Shown piece after piece: positions 16,204 to 25,108 of a DNA stretch of 64,000 bases. Position 1 is the first letter of the stretch. The number at the start of each line of letters is the position of its first letter. A program made the translations under genes and the position numbers. This DNA comes from Kribbella caucasensis. Lineage in GTDB: Bacteria; Actinomycetota; Actinomycetes; Propionibacteriales; Kribbellaceae. Under the pieces are notes generated by a model, which was not told the origin of the DNA, ran no database searches, and was given only the letters and a program-made list of their open reading frames with translations. The stretch lies in assembly GCF_004361855.1 (NCBI RefSeq), contig NZ_SNWQ01000016.1, forward strand, positions 1 through 64,000. Direction: 5' to 3'.

Positions 16204-17606
16204 GTGTTCCATCGAAGGACCTGCCGGTCGTCGTGATCGGGGCCGGGCCGGTCGGCCTGGCGGCAGCGGCCCACCTCGCGGACCGTGGGCTGGAGTTCGT
16301 CGTACTCGAGTCCGGGCCGACGGTGGCCGCGGCGATCGCAGAGTGGCGGCACGTGAAGTTGTTCAGCCCGTGGCGCTACGACATCGACGGCGCCGCTCGC
16401 CGCCTGCTGGAGCAGACGGGCTGGATCGAACCGGAACTGGACCAGCTGCCCACCGGCGGTGACCTGATCGATGCTTACCTGGCGCCGCTGGCGAAGGCGC
16501 CGCAGATGGCGGACCGGATTCAGTACGGCGCCCAGGTGTCTGCCGTGACGCGGGTCGGCTTCGACCGCATCCGCACGGCGGGTCGCGAGGACGCGCCGTT
16601 CCTGGTGCGCCTGGCCGACGGCGAAGAGTTGCTTGCTTCCGCTGTGATCGACGCGGCGGGCACGTGGCGCCGGCCGAACGTCCTTGGCGGTTCGGGGATT
16701 GCCGCCCGGGGCGAGGCCGACGTGGCGGACGCCATCTCGCCTGCGCTGCCGGATGTCCTGGTGCGTGACCGCGAGCGCTTCGCCGGCCGCCGTACCGCGG
16801 TCGTCGGTGCGGGTCACTCGGCCGCGACGACACTGCTCGAGCTCGGCGAGCTGGCCGCGCATGAGCCGGGCACCGAAGTGCTCTGGGTTGTTCGCGGCGC
16901 GGACCAGGCTCGGACCTACGGCGGTGGTGAGGATGACGAGCTGCCCGCCCGCGGCGCTCTCGGCGCCCGGCTGAAGAAGCTGGTGCAGTCGGGCCGGGTC
17001 GAGCTGGTGAGCAGTTTCCGGATCGAGTCGATCTCCCGTACGGCGGACGGCCGGGTCGAGCTGGCCGCGGGGGAACGCCGGGTCGTGGCGGACACGGTCG
17101 TGAACTCGACGGGCTTCCGCCCCGACCACGAAATGGTCGGCGAGTTGCGGCTGGATCTCGACCCGATCCTGGGATCGACGCGGGCGTTGGCGCCGCTGAT
17201 CGACCCGAACAAGCACTCCTGTGGCACGGTACCGCCGCACGGCGTCGACGAGCTCGAGCACCCCGAGCCGGGCTACTACGCGGTGGGCGCGAAGTCGTAC
17301 GGTCGGGCGCCGACGTTCCTGCTGGCTACCGGCCACGAGCAGGCTCGCTCGGTGGTTGCCGCGCTGGCGGGTGACTGGGAAGCGGCCCGCGACGTACAGC
17401 TCAACCTGCCCGAGACCGGTGTCTGCTCGTCGAACCTCGCGTACGGTGACTCAGCCGACGAGGCCGCAGGTGGCTGCTGCGGACCGGCACCGCAAGCCGT
17501 CACGATCAGTACACCGTCCGGCCGTGGACTGGCCACCGGTATCAGCGGCGGACTCCTGACCGTCGTTGAGGCCGAGCCCACCACCCAGTCGGGCTGCTGC
17601 AACTGA
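16200..17606 (+). CDS. Arsenic-island FAD/NAD(P)-binding oxidoreductase with Cys-pair tail
   Basis: A 468-residue flavoprotein. GAGPVGLAAAAHLADRG (from residue 14) is the FAD motif and VVGAGHSAATTLLELG (near 200) the NAD(P) motif. ATGHEQARSV near 380 is typical of flavin monooxygenase-like proteins. The last 45 residues add two vicinal cysteine pairs, GGCCGP (Cys426-427) and SGCCN at the very C-terminus, which could bind arsenite or act in thiol exchange. The ribosome site GGAGACAAGCA precedes the ATG. Its stop overlaps the start of a broken MFS gene (TGATG), so the two were once an operon. The reaction is unknown. Confidence 0.75.
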   Translation: MSVPSKDLPVVVIGAGPVGLAAAAHLADRGLEFVVLESGPTVAAAIAEWRHVKLFSPWRYDIDGAARRLLEQTGWIEPELDQLPTGGDLIDAYLAPLAKAPQMADRIQYGAQVSAVTRVGFDRIRTAGREDAPFLVRLADGEELLASAVIDAAGTWRRPNVLGGSGIAARGEADVADAISPALPDVLVRDRERFAGRRTAVVGAGHSAATTLLELGELAAHEPGTEVLWVVRGADQARTYGGGEDDELPARGALGARLKKLVQSGRVELVSSFRIESISRTADGRVELAAGERRVVADTVVNSTGFRPDHEMVGELRLDLDPILGSTRALAPLIDPNKHSCGTVPPHGVDELEHPEPGYYAVGAKSYGRAPTFLLATGHEQARSVVAALAGDWEAARDVQLNLPETGVCSSNLAYGDSADEAAGGCCGPAPQAVTISTPSGRGLATGISGGLLTVVEAEPTTQSGCCN

Positions 17607-17722
17607 TGTCGCTCAGTCCAGGTCTGGCTGGCGAGCAGGCTACGACACCGGATCTGGACGACGGTGGTTGGTGGGCGCGCTCGCCGTGACCCAGACGGTC
17701 GGGTACGGCGTTCTCTATTAGG
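17606..17722 (+). pseudogene. MFS transporter, N-terminal remnant
   Basis: An ATG in a TGATG overlap with the flavoprotein begins MSLSPGLAGEQATTPDLDDG. After a frame change near 17670 the sequence reads LVGALAVTQTVGYGVLY, the first membrane helix of an actinobacterial MFS exporter, then meets a TAG near 17722. The matching C-terminal helices are found in the same orientation at 19015-19345, beyond an oppositely oriented EamA gene. The transporter was therefore cut in two and decayed. Confidence 0.6.
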
Positions 17723-17853
17723 CCCTGAACTCCCGAAGGTGCGCCGAGCCGCAAAGTAGGCCTCGACGACCCAGCCTCGACCGGTACCACCGCCGGCCTG
17801 ACTAGCAGCCCTCGATCGCGTCCCACCCAATCTGGCGGCCGGTGACACGCTTT

Positions 17854-18756
17854 TTACCGAAACCCCGAGGGACGGGAAAGGTGCCGGATCGCAGCGGCTG
17901 CCGCGGCCAGAATCACCAGGACTGCGCCGACCCATTGGCGGTTGATGAGACGGTCGCCAAGCAGATAGCCGGCGGCGAGGCCAAAGACGGGGATCAGCGG
18001 CAGGAAGGTCCCGGCGACCGAGGCGGGTACGCCCCTGAGGCCGCCTACGAAGAGCCAGAACGCGAAGCCGTAATAGACCATCCCGGAGGCTGCCGCAAGT
18101 GCCCACGTCGCGAGGTCCTCGGGCAGACCGAGGTCGGCGGCGCCAATGGCCGAGGCGATGCCGGCGACGACGACGGCAAAGCACAGGGCGGCGACCTGTT
18201 GGACAAGGACGACGGCCACGGAGCTGTCGTCGAGGAGCAGCCTGCGGGTGAGCACCGCATAGAACGCGCAAGCCGCGACCGCGGCCACGGTCAACGCCAC
18301 ACCGATGGCGTCCCCGGACGCGCCGGGGCGGTAGACCACCAACAGCACCCCGACCATTGCCGCGGCCACCGCCATCGCGGTGGCGAGCGCGATCCGCTCT
18401 CCCAACACGAAGAAGGCGAGCAGCATGATCAGGATTGGTTCGGTCGCCCACAGCAGCACCGACATGCTGGCAGTGATGCTCACCAGCCCCAGCAACCCGA
18501 GAGCGTATGCCAAACCGGGGTTGAGGAAGCCAAGGACGGCGAGCTTGACCATGGCTGGCGACGAGTTCAGCCGCACCCCGAACAGCAGCGTGGCAAACAG
18601 TAGGAGGAGGGCGCTGGAGGCGAGCTCAACGGCAAGCAGGGTCAGTGGCGCGACGCCACGGTCGAGAACTTGTTTGCTCAGCACGGTGCCGACACCCCAG
18701 CAGGCGGGGGCGGCGACAAGGAGAAGGACATGACGGTGTGACGGTGAGGCGAGCAT
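17854..18756 (-). CDS. EamA/DMT-family transporter
   Basis: A 300-residue membrane protein with ten predicted helices in two EamA repeats (PACWGVGTVLSKQVLDRGVA at the start; a second repeat from about residue 150, AACAFYAVLTRRLLL). LLWATEPILIMLLAFFVLGE marks the end of the first repeat. Members export metabolites or amino-acid-like compounds. It lies on the strand opposite to the surrounding ars genes, exactly between the two halves of a broken MFS gene, which suggests it arrived by insertion. Its substrate is unknown. Confidence 0.85.
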   Translation of the reverse strand: MLASPSHRHVLLLVAAPACWGVGTVLSKQVLDRGVAPLTLLAVELASSALLLLFATLLFGVRLNSSPAMVKLAVLGFLNPGLAYALGLLGLVSITASMSVLLWATEPILIMLLAFFVLGERIALATAMAVAAAMVGVLLVVYRPGASGDAIGVALTVAAVAACAFYAVLTRRLLLDDSSVAVVLVQQVAALCFAVVVAGIASAIGAADLGLPEDLATWALAAASGMVYYGFAFWLFVGGLRGVPASVAGTFLPLIPVFGLAAGYLLGDRLINRQWVGAVLVILAAAAAAIRHLSRPSGFR

Positions 18757-19014
18757 GGCTGTGACTCCGGTCAGAGAGACGAGTGGTTGGACACGAGTGC
18801 TTGGCCGACGCGGTGGAGCGTCAGCTCTCAGGCCACTCGGCCTTCGTCGTCACAGCAGTCGTAGCTGGGCAGCTGGCAACGCCGTCCAGCCATCGGTGAC
18901 CTGCCCATGGCGACCACCGTACTCAAGGGCCGCCAGGTGCGGACGTCACCTCGACACGAGCCGAAACAAATCTCTCTCAGAACGATGTACCTCCACCGAC
19001 AAGCCTCAGTCATC

Positions 19015-19345
19015 GGGCCGCATTGGCGGCGACGCTCGCTGGATTGCTCGGGCTGCTGTCGGTCACCGGTCGGGTGATCACCACAGGTCCCGGGAGCTAT
19101 CGCGTGCCTTGTCGTGTTCGGCCTGGGTTTCGGGTCGGGTCGATCGCGAAGCCCGCGATCCTGCTGGACCATTACGGCGTACGGGACGATCGCCGGCACA
19201 CTGGCGGCGCCTGCCGTTATCGCTCGGGCATTGGCGGCACTGGGTGGAGCACCGATCGCGGCCGCATTGGGTTATCCGTTGTTGGTAGTGCTGATTGCCA
19301 CAGGCTGTGTCATGGCGGGTCCTTCTCCTCCTCGTCACGAGGCTG
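19015..19345 (+). pseudogene. MFS transporter, C-terminal remnant
   Basis: Forward frames contain AATLAGLLGLLSVTGRVITT near 19022, then VFGLGFG and SIAKPAILLDHYGVR in shifted frames, then AYGTIAGTLAAPAVIARALA and LLVVLIATGCVMAG to about 19320. These are the last four helices of an MFS exporter in the right order, with at least two frameshifts. It is probably the other half of the remnant at 17606. The preceding stretch 18757-19014 shows no gene. Confidence 0.6.
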
Positions 19346-19346
19346 C

Positions 19347-19997
19347 CTACTGTGCGGCCGGCATCTCACCTGTGACGAGGAAGATGATGCGCTGGGCCAT
19401 GGAGACGGCGTGGTCGGCGATGCGTTCGTAGTAGCGGCCGAGAAGTGCCAGGTCGACGGCAACCTCGACGCCGTGTGGCCAGGAGGCGTCCATCATCTGC
19501 CGGAACTGGCTGCGGCGGAGCTTGTCCATCTGGTCGTCGGTGGCCTCGATCCGCTGGGCGGCGGATACGTCTTTGGTCTTGATGACGTCGCCGGCCTGGT
19601 CGACCATTCGTTGGGCGACGCGGCCCATGTCTTCGATCACGCCTTGCAGCTCGTCGGGAATGGCGGCTGCGGGGTAGCGGAGGCGGGTGATCTTGGCGAT
19701 GTGGGCGGCGAGATCTCCCATCCGTTCGAGGTCGGCGACCATCCGGAGGGCCGCAACCAGCATGCGGAGCTCAATCGCGACCGGTGCCTGCAGGGCCATC
19801 AGCTCGAAGATCTTGCCCTCGACGGTCTCGCCGGCGACGTCGAGTTGGGCGTCGGCGGCGATCACCTCCTCGGCGGTCCCGAGGTCGGCGGTCAGCAGTG
19901 CATTGGTCGAGCGTCGTACGGCGGTCGACACGACGTGGGTCATGCGTTCGACCTCGACCAGGATCTCGTCGAGGTGTTCGTGGTAGATGTCGCGCAT
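19347..19997 (-). CDS. phoU: PhoU, phosphate signalling regulator
   Basis: A 216-residue PhoU protein made of two three-helix bundles. MRDIYHEHLDEILVEVERMT is the usual N-terminus, and the metal-binding E/D-rich repeats appear as MVADLERMGDLAAHIAKITR and YYERIADHAVSMAQRI. The ATG at 19997 is preferred over one at 20021 because GGAGG precedes it by 5 bases. PhoU links the Pst importer to Pho signalling and limits phosphate uptake. It lies at the 3' end of the reverse-strand set flavoprotein/regulator/pstBACS, so it is probably coregulated with phosphate transport inside the arsenic island. Confidence 0.92.
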   Translation of the reverse strand: MRDIYHEHLDEILVEVERMTHVVSTAVRRSTNALLTADLGTAEEVIAADAQLDVAGETVEGKIFELMALQAPVAIELRMLVAALRMVADLERMGDLAAHIAKITRLRYPAAAIPDELQGVIEDMGRVAQRMVDQAGDVIKTKDVSAAQRIEATDDQMDKLRRSQFRQMMDASWPHGVEVAVDLALLGRYYERIADHAVSMAQRIIFLVTGEMPAAQ

Positions 19998-20021
19998 GGC
20001 TGCCTCCGCTGCCTGAATCAA

Positions 20022-21377
20022 TTATCGCGCCGCTAGCCAGTTCTGCGCGGCGAGCTGGATGGCGTCCCAGGGGCTGCCCAGGGGCGGTGTATAGGCCAGG
20101 TCGAGGTCGAGCAGTTGCTCGACGGTGAGTCCGTGCTGCAGGGCAACGGCGTACGTGTCGACTCGCTTGGCGATCTCGGCGCCGTGGGTGCCGACGAGCT
20201 GCGCGCCGAGGAGCCCGCCGGTGTTGCGGTCGCCGGTGAGGCTGATGTGGATCGGAGTCGCGCCGGGACAGTAGCGCTTGTGGTCGTCAGCGGTGGTTTG
20301 CACGGTCAGCGGGGTGTAGCCGGCCGCGGCCGCTTCCTGATCCCGGAGGCCGGTCGCGGCGACGACGCAGTCGAAGACCCTGACAACCTGGGTGCCCACG
20401 ATCCCCGCGAACTCCTTGGTGCCGCCGGTCGCGTTCTCACCGGCGATCCGTCCCTGCTTGTGGGCCGTGGTGCCGAGTGGAACGTAGGCCGGTTCGGTGA
20501 GCAGCGCGTGGTGCGTGCGAACGCAGTCACCGGCTGCCCACACGTCCGGGAGGTTGGTGCGCATCTGCCGGTCGACGATGATCGCGCCGTGGTCGTTCAC
20601 CTGTACGCCTGATGCCGCGGCCAGCTCAGTCGCCGGGGTGACCCCACTGACCACCAGGACAACGTCGGCGTTCCGTTTGCCGTCATCGGCGACGACACTC
20701 AGCTCACCACCGTCGCGCCGAACCTCGGTCACGGTCGTCCCACACCTGACCTCGACGCCGTGCTGACGGAGTTCGGCGGTGATCTCCGAGGCGAGCTCGT
20801 GGTCGAGTGTGCGGGGAAGGACGCTGTCGAGTCGTTCCAGCACGGTGACGCCGATGCCGCGGGTGGTGAGGGCCTCGGCCATCTCTATGCCGATGTAGCC
20901 GGCTCCGATGATCACGACCCGCCGTACGCCGCGCTCCTCGAGGTCCGCGTCGAGCCGGCGAGCTTCGTCCATGGTATGGAGCAGATGTACGCCGTCCGCC
21001 AGGCCGAGACGGTCGAGACCACCGATGGGTGGCCGGAGTGGTTCGGCGCCGGTGCCGATCACCAACCGGTCGAAGGTCAGCTCGACCGGACCGTCTGGAG
21101 CGGTGGCTGTGAGGGTCTTGGTGGCCGGGTTGATCGCGGTGACCGTGTGGTTGATCCGTACGTCGATTCCGGTCGCTTCGATCTCGGCCGTCGTACGGTG
21201 GGCGAGATCGCGCCAGTCCGGCACCTCGCCGGAGAGGTGGTAGGGGATCCCGCAGATGGAGAAGTTCGGATAGGCGTCGGCGACCAGCATCGTCACAGTG
21301 CTCTCCGGGGCATATTCGCGGGCCCGCAGTGCCGCGCTTATGCCCGCGTCGGACCCGCCCACGATCAGAATCCGCAT
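20022..21377 (-). CDS. Pyridine nucleotide-disulfide oxidoreductase, CoA-disulfide reductase/NADH oxidase type
   Basis: A 451-residue FAD enzyme. The FAD motif is ILIVGGSDAGISAALRAREY, followed by the redox site NFSICGIPYHLSG with a single active cysteine (Cys42), as in CoA-disulfide reductases and NADH oxidases. A second dinucleotide motif VVIIGAGYIGIEMAEAL is near residue 150, then AAGDCVRTHH, and a C-terminal dimerisation domain. The ATG at 21377 matches the family start. It lies between phoU and the response regulator. A role in thiol redox supply for arsenate reduction is possible but inferred only from context. Confidence 0.8.
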   Translation of the reverse strand: MRILIVGGSDAGISAALRAREYAPESTVTMLVADAYPNFSICGIPYHLSGEVPDWRDLAHRTTAEIEATGIDVRINHTVTAINPATKTLTATAPDGPVELTFDRLVIGTGAEPLRPPIGGLDRLGLADGVHLLHTMDEARRLDADLEERGVRRVVIIGAGYIGIEMAEALTTRGIGVTVLERLDSVLPRTLDHELASEITAELRQHGVEVRCGTTVTEVRRDGGELSVVADDGKRNADVVLVVSGVTPATELAAASGVQVNDHGAIIVDRQMRTNLPDVWAAGDCVRTHHALLTEPAYVPLGTTAHKQGRIAGENATGGTKEFAGIVGTQVVRVFDCVVAATGLRDQEAAAAGYTPLTVQTTADDHKRYCPGATPIHISLTGDRNTGGLLGAQLVGTHGAEIAKRVDTYAVALQHGLTVEQLLDLDLAYTPPLGSPWDAIQLAAQNWLAAR

Positions 21378-21458
21378 CGGTCCCCAGCTCCCGTCGTCTG
21401 CAGCAGAGTTTGCCTCAGGCAAGCAAACCACGGCGTCGCGCGGTTTCCCGGCAGGCCA

Positions 21459-22289
21459 TCATTGGGCGAACTTCTGGTCGACGGCCGGTGCCTCGGCCGC
21501 CACGCGAGGGCTTGGTGGAACCTTGAACTGGTAGCCGAGTCCGCGAATCACCTTGATCCAGTGCGGGCTCCGCTCGTCGTCAGAAAGTCGTTTGCGGAGC
21601 CGCATGATGTGCACGTTCAGCGTGTTGCTGCGTACGGCGACGCCCTTGCCCCACACCGCATCGAGGACTTCCTGACGGGTCACGAGTTCGCCGGGCCGCT
21701 CGGCGAAGAAGCGGAGCAGCAGGAACTCCATCGGCGGTAGCTCGATCTGGCGGCCGTCGAGCCACATCTGCGGAACGGCGCCGTCGACCCGGAGCCGACC
21801 GAGATCCAGCGCCAGCGGGCGCAGATCGACCTGATTCGGCACCGGCGCGAGGGAGTTGATCAGTGCGAGCAGTTCGCGGACCCGGTACGGGCGGGGGATG
21901 ACAGCGCTGGCGCCGGCATCGCTGGCCCGGCTGGTGAACTCGCTCCCGCCCACGTCCGCACCGACGATGACCGGCTGCTGCGGGTCGTCGGTGCGGACGA
22001 TGGTGAGGAACTCGATCGGGTCCAGACGGCCCCCGCACGGACCGAGCAGGACGACATCGGGACACAACCTGCCGACATGGAGAAGTGCCTCCGCCGCATC
22101 GGTGCAGACGTGGACCTCCATCGGCTGCGCGACCGCGGCTGCGAGTAGCTCGTCCACCTCGTCACCATGATCGACGACCAGCAACGAGACGCGGAACTGC
22201 AACTTCCGGTGCGCCGGATGAGCGGATCGGCGTCGGGTGCGGACGTGCTGGCTGTGCGACTCCCGGGTGTTCATCATCGGGGCGGTCAT
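21459..22289 (-). CDS. OmpR-type response regulator lacking the phospho-acceptor Asp
   Basis: A 276-residue regulator. Residues 30-150 form a receiver-like domain in which the phospho-acceptor Asp is replaced (PDVVLLGPCGG instead of DVVLLD) and the conserved Lys is Arg (VIPRPY). Residues 160-262 form a clear OmpR/PhoB winged helix (LPPMEFLLLRFFAERPGELV, SNTLNVHIMRLRKRL, GLGYQF). It probably works without phosphorylation, like GlnR-type atypical regulators. The ATG at 22289 is 5 bases after the pstB stop, so it is in the pst operon. No partner kinase is adjacent. Confidence 0.8.
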   Translation of the reverse strand: MTAPMMNTRESHSQHVRTRRRSAHPAHRKLQFRVSLLVVDHGDEVDELLAAAVAQPMEVHVCTDAAEALLHVGRLCPDVVLLGPCGGRLDPIEFLTIVRTDDPQQPVIVGADVGGSEFTSRASDAGASAVIPRPYRVRELLALINSLAPVPNQVDLRPLALDLGRLRVDGAVPQMWLDGRQIELPPMEFLLLRFFAERPGELVTRQEVLDAVWGKGVAVRSNTLNVHIMRLRKRLSDDERSPHWIKVIRGLGYQFKVPPSPRVAAEAPAVDQKFAQ

Positions 22290-22294
22290 GGCGA

Positions 22295-23194
22295 TCAGCC
22301 GAACCGGCCGGTGATGTAGGCCTCGGTGCGCTTGTCGGACGGGTTGCCGAAGATCTTGCTGGTGCTGTCGAACTCGACCAGCCGGCCGGTGCGCTGCCCG
22401 TGCTCGTCGGCCGCGGCCGTGAAGAACGCCGTACGGTATGACACCCGGGCAGCCTGCTGCATGTTGTGGGTGACGATGATGATCGTGTAGGTCTTGGCCA
22501 GATCGACCATCAGGTCCTCGATCTTCGCCGTCGCGATCGGGTCCAGCGCCGAGCACGGCTCGTCCATGAGGATGACTTCGGGGCTGGTGGCGATCGTGCG
22601 GGCGATGCACAGTCGCTGCTGCTGTCCGCCGGACAGGCCGTAGGCGCTCTGCTTGAGCTTGTCCTTGACCTCGTCCCACAGGGCGGCGCCGTGCAGCGCC
22701 TGCTCGACCACGTCGTCCATGTTCTTGGGCTTCATGCCGGTGACGCGTGGACCGTAGGCCACGTTGTCGTAGATCGACTTGGGGAACGGGTTCGGCTTCT
22801 GGAACACCATGCCGATCCGGCGGCGTACCTCGATCACGTCGACGCTCGCGTCGTACATGTCGACTCCGTGGAACCGGACGTCACCCATGACGTGCGCGCC
22901 AGGGACGAGGTCGTTCATCCGGTTCAGGCAGCGCAGAACGGTCGACTTGCCGCAGCCGGAAGGGCCGATCAACGCGGTGATCTCCTTGCTGCCGAACACC
23001 AGGTTCACCCCGGAGACGGCCCGGAACTTGTCGTAGAAGACCTCCAGGTCGCGCAGTTCGATCACGCCGTCGGGTTCCGCCGACGGGGCGCGGTGGTTGG
23101 TGCGGTCGCCGAGTTCGACGTGGATCTCGTGCGGTGCACCGGGGGCGCCGACGGTTTCGGGAACGGTGTCGAGGTCTGGTTCGACGTTCGTCAT
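22295..23194 (-). CDS. pstB: Phosphate ABC transporter ATP-binding protein PstB
   Basis: A 299-residue ATPase with Walker A GPSGCGKST, the PstB-specific FQKPNPFPKSIYDNVAYGPR segment, signature LSGGQQQRLCIARTIA and Walker B VILMDEPCSALD. The N-terminal 45 residues are an unusual low-complexity extension before IELRDLEVFYD. The ATG at 23194 has GGGAG 8 bases upstream. It powers phosphate import through PstC and PstA. The gene follows pstA by 26 bases in the reverse-strand pstSCAB order. Confidence 0.95.
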   Translation of the reverse strand: MTNVEPDLDTVPETVGAPGAPHEIHVELGDRTNHRAPSAEPDGVIELRDLEVFYDKFRAVSGVNLVFGSKEITALIGPSGCGKSTVLRCLNRMNDLVPGAHVMGDVRFHGVDMYDASVDVIEVRRRIGMVFQKPNPFPKSIYDNVAYGPRVTGMKPKNMDDVVEQALHGAALWDEVKDKLKQSAYGLSGGQQQRLCIARTIATSPEVILMDEPCSALDPIATAKIEDLMVDLAKTYTIIIVTHNMQQAARVSYRTAFFTAAADEHGQRTGRLVEFDSTSKIFGNPSDKRTEAYITGRFG

Positions 23195-23220
23195 GGGTGG
23201 GTCTCCCGGGGTGGTCATGG

Positions 23221-24117
23221 TCACCAGCGACGCTGGTAGCGGTTGCGCAGCCAGATCGCGACGGCGTTCATGGCCAGCAGGACGACGATGAGCAGCAGGA
23301 TGGCGGCGTACGCGAGGTCGCGGAACGCGTCGCGGTCCTGCGGGACGAGGTTGTAGATCTGCACCGGCAACGTCGTGTACTTCGACAGCACGCCGTCCGG
23401 GTTGAAGGTGACGAACGTGGTGGCGCCGACGAGGATCAACGGGGCCGCTTCGCCGATCGCGCGGGACATCGCGAGGATCGTGCCGGTCGCGATTCCTGGT
23501 ACGGCGGCCGGCAGCACTTGACGCCAGGTGGTCTGCCACATCGTGGCGCCGAGGGCGAGCGAGCCGTCGCGGATCTCGCGGGGGACCGACCGCAGCGCTT
23601 CCCTGGTCGTGATGATGATGACCGGCAGGATCAGCAGTGCCAGCGCGATGCCGCCGGCCATCACGACCGCGCCGATCGACACCGGTCCGCGGACGACGAA
23701 CCCGAGCGTGAGGATGCCGTAGATGACCGCTGGGACGGCGGCGAGGTTCTGGATGTTGAGTTCGATGGCGCGGTTCCACCACTTGGCCGGGTTCGCGTAC
23801 TCCTCGAGGTAGACCGCGGCCGCGACGCCGAGTGGTAGGGCGATGAGTGCGGTGATCCCACCCACCCACAGAGTGCCGAAGAGAGCGGATTGAACGCCGG
23901 CGGTCTCCGGGCGGATCTTGGACGGTTGCCTCGTGACGAGGTTGGCGTCGAGCCGGGCGAGGCCCTTCTGGACGATGACGGCGAGGATGAAGAACAGGAA
24001 CACGCAGATCAGCGCGAGGCACAGCCACAGCACAGCCGCGAACACGGCCGAGGTGATGCCGTCACGGTTCCGCGTACGGGTGAGCATGTTTGCCCGGGGC
24101 AACGTTGCGGTGGTCAT
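23221..24117 (-). CDS. pstA: Phosphate ABC transporter permease PstA
   Basis: A 298-residue inner-membrane permease with six helices. GTLWVGGITALIALPLGVAA and the EAA-like loop RDGSLALGATMWQTTWRQVL, then SRAIGEAAPLILVGA, are characteristic of PstA. Its ATG overlaps the pstC stop (ATGA), so the two subunits are made together. It forms half of the phosphate channel. Confidence 0.95.
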   Translation of the reverse strand: MTTATLPRANMLTRTRNRDGITSAVFAAVLWLCLALICVFLFFILAVIVQKGLARLDANLVTRQPSKIRPETAGVQSALFGTLWVGGITALIALPLGVAAAVYLEEYANPAKWWNRAIELNIQNLAAVPAVIYGILTLGFVVRGPVSIGAVVMAGGIALALLILPVIIITTREALRSVPREIRDGSLALGATMWQTTWRQVLPAAVPGIATGTILAMSRAIGEAAPLILVGATTFVTFNPDGVLSKYTTLPVQIYNLVPQDRDAFRDLAYAAILLLIVVLLAMNAVAIWLRNRYQRRW

Positions 24118-25106
24118 CAGTAAACCTGCCTGTACTTGCGCACCAAGCGGATGCTGACCAGGTTGATCAGCAGCGTGATCGCGAACAGCAACGCACCGAC
24201 GGCGAACAACGAGTAGTAGACCGGCGAGCCTTGCGGCGCGTCCCCGCTGGCGATCTGGGCGATGAATCCGGTCATGGTCTGGGCGCCCTCGCGTGGGTCG
24301 AAGGTCAGCTGGGCGCGGCTGCCGGCGGCGATGGTGACGATCATGGTCTCGCCGACCGCGCGTGAGATGCCGAGCACGATCGCCGCGACGATGCCGGACA
24401 GTGCGGCCGGGAAGACGACCCGCAGTGTGGTTTTCATCCGGTTCGCTCCGAGTGCGTACGACCCTTGCCGCAGCGCGAGCGGTACGGCGGACATGGCGTC
24501 CTCACCGAGCGACGCGATGGTCGGGACGATCATGAACCCCATCACGATGCCCGGCGAGAGCATGTTGTGGATGGTGTTGAACTGCACCAGGTGGGCGAAG
24601 ATCGGTGTGAAGATCGTCAGCGCCAGGAAGCCGTAGACCACGGTCGGGATGCCGGCCAGTACCTCGAGCACTGGCTTGAGTACCTTGCGGACCCGCTCGG
24701 ACGCGTACTCGCTGAGGTAGATGGCGGCACCTAGTCCGAGTGGTACGGCGACGGCCAGCGCGATCACGGTGATGATCGCCGTGGCCACGACGAGCGGCAG
24801 GACGCCCCATGCCTTGTCGGTCCAGCTGAACTTGTCGCCGAACCCTCCGGTCCACTCGGTGCCGAAGAGGAAGTCGCCGAGCCCGACATGGGTGAAGAAC
24901 GTGACCGTCGGAGCGAGGAGCGACACCACGATGCCGATGGTGACTGCGACGGACAGCCAGGCCGCCGCGACCAGCAATATCTTGATGACTCGCTCGCCGC
25001 GCCGGGGGTGTTGCTGTCCCAGGTCGACAGTAGGCCCGCGCCAGGCGGGCGGGTGGCTCCTCGCGGAGGAGCCACCCGTCGCCGTCGCTGCCGTTGTGTC
25101 CGGCAT
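24117..25106 (-). CDS. pstC: Phosphate ABC transporter permease PstC
   Basis: A permease of 329 residues from the ATG at 25106. A GTG six bases upstream (25112), which overlaps the pstS stop in a GTGA, is an equally possible start and would add two residues. After a 40-residue cytoplasmic tail there are six membrane helices. IYLSEYASERVRKVLKPVLE and RQGSYALGANRMKTTLRVVF are typical PstC segments, as is SRAVGETMIVTIAAG. It pairs with PstA in high-affinity phosphate import. Confidence 0.93.
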   Translation of the reverse strand: MPDTTAATATGGSSARSHPPAWRGPTVDLGQQHPRRGERVIKILLVAAAWLSVAVTIGIVVSLLAPTVTFFTHVGLGDFLFGTEWTGGFGDKFSWTDKAWGVLPLVVATAIITVIALAVAVPLGLGAAIYLSEYASERVRKVLKPVLEVLAGIPTVVYGFLALTIFTPIFAHLVQFNTIHNMLSPGIVMGFMIVPTIASLGEDAMSAVPLALRQGSYALGANRMKTTLRVVFPAALSGIVAAIVLGISRAVGETMIVTIAAGSRAQLTFDPREGAQTMTGFIAQIASGDAPQGSPVYYSLFAVGALLFAITLLINLVSIRLVRKYRQVY

Positions 25107-25108
25107 GG

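Noticed and set aside
16131..17336. A 401-codon open frame antisense to the arsenic flavoprotein.
   Set aside because: Low-complexity Arg/Pro/Gly-rich shadow caused by high GC. The forward gene has motifs and a ribosome site.
22295..24028. An apparent pstB frame extending upstream through pstA.
   Set aside because: The pstA part is in another frame. PstB starts at 23194 with a ribosome site.
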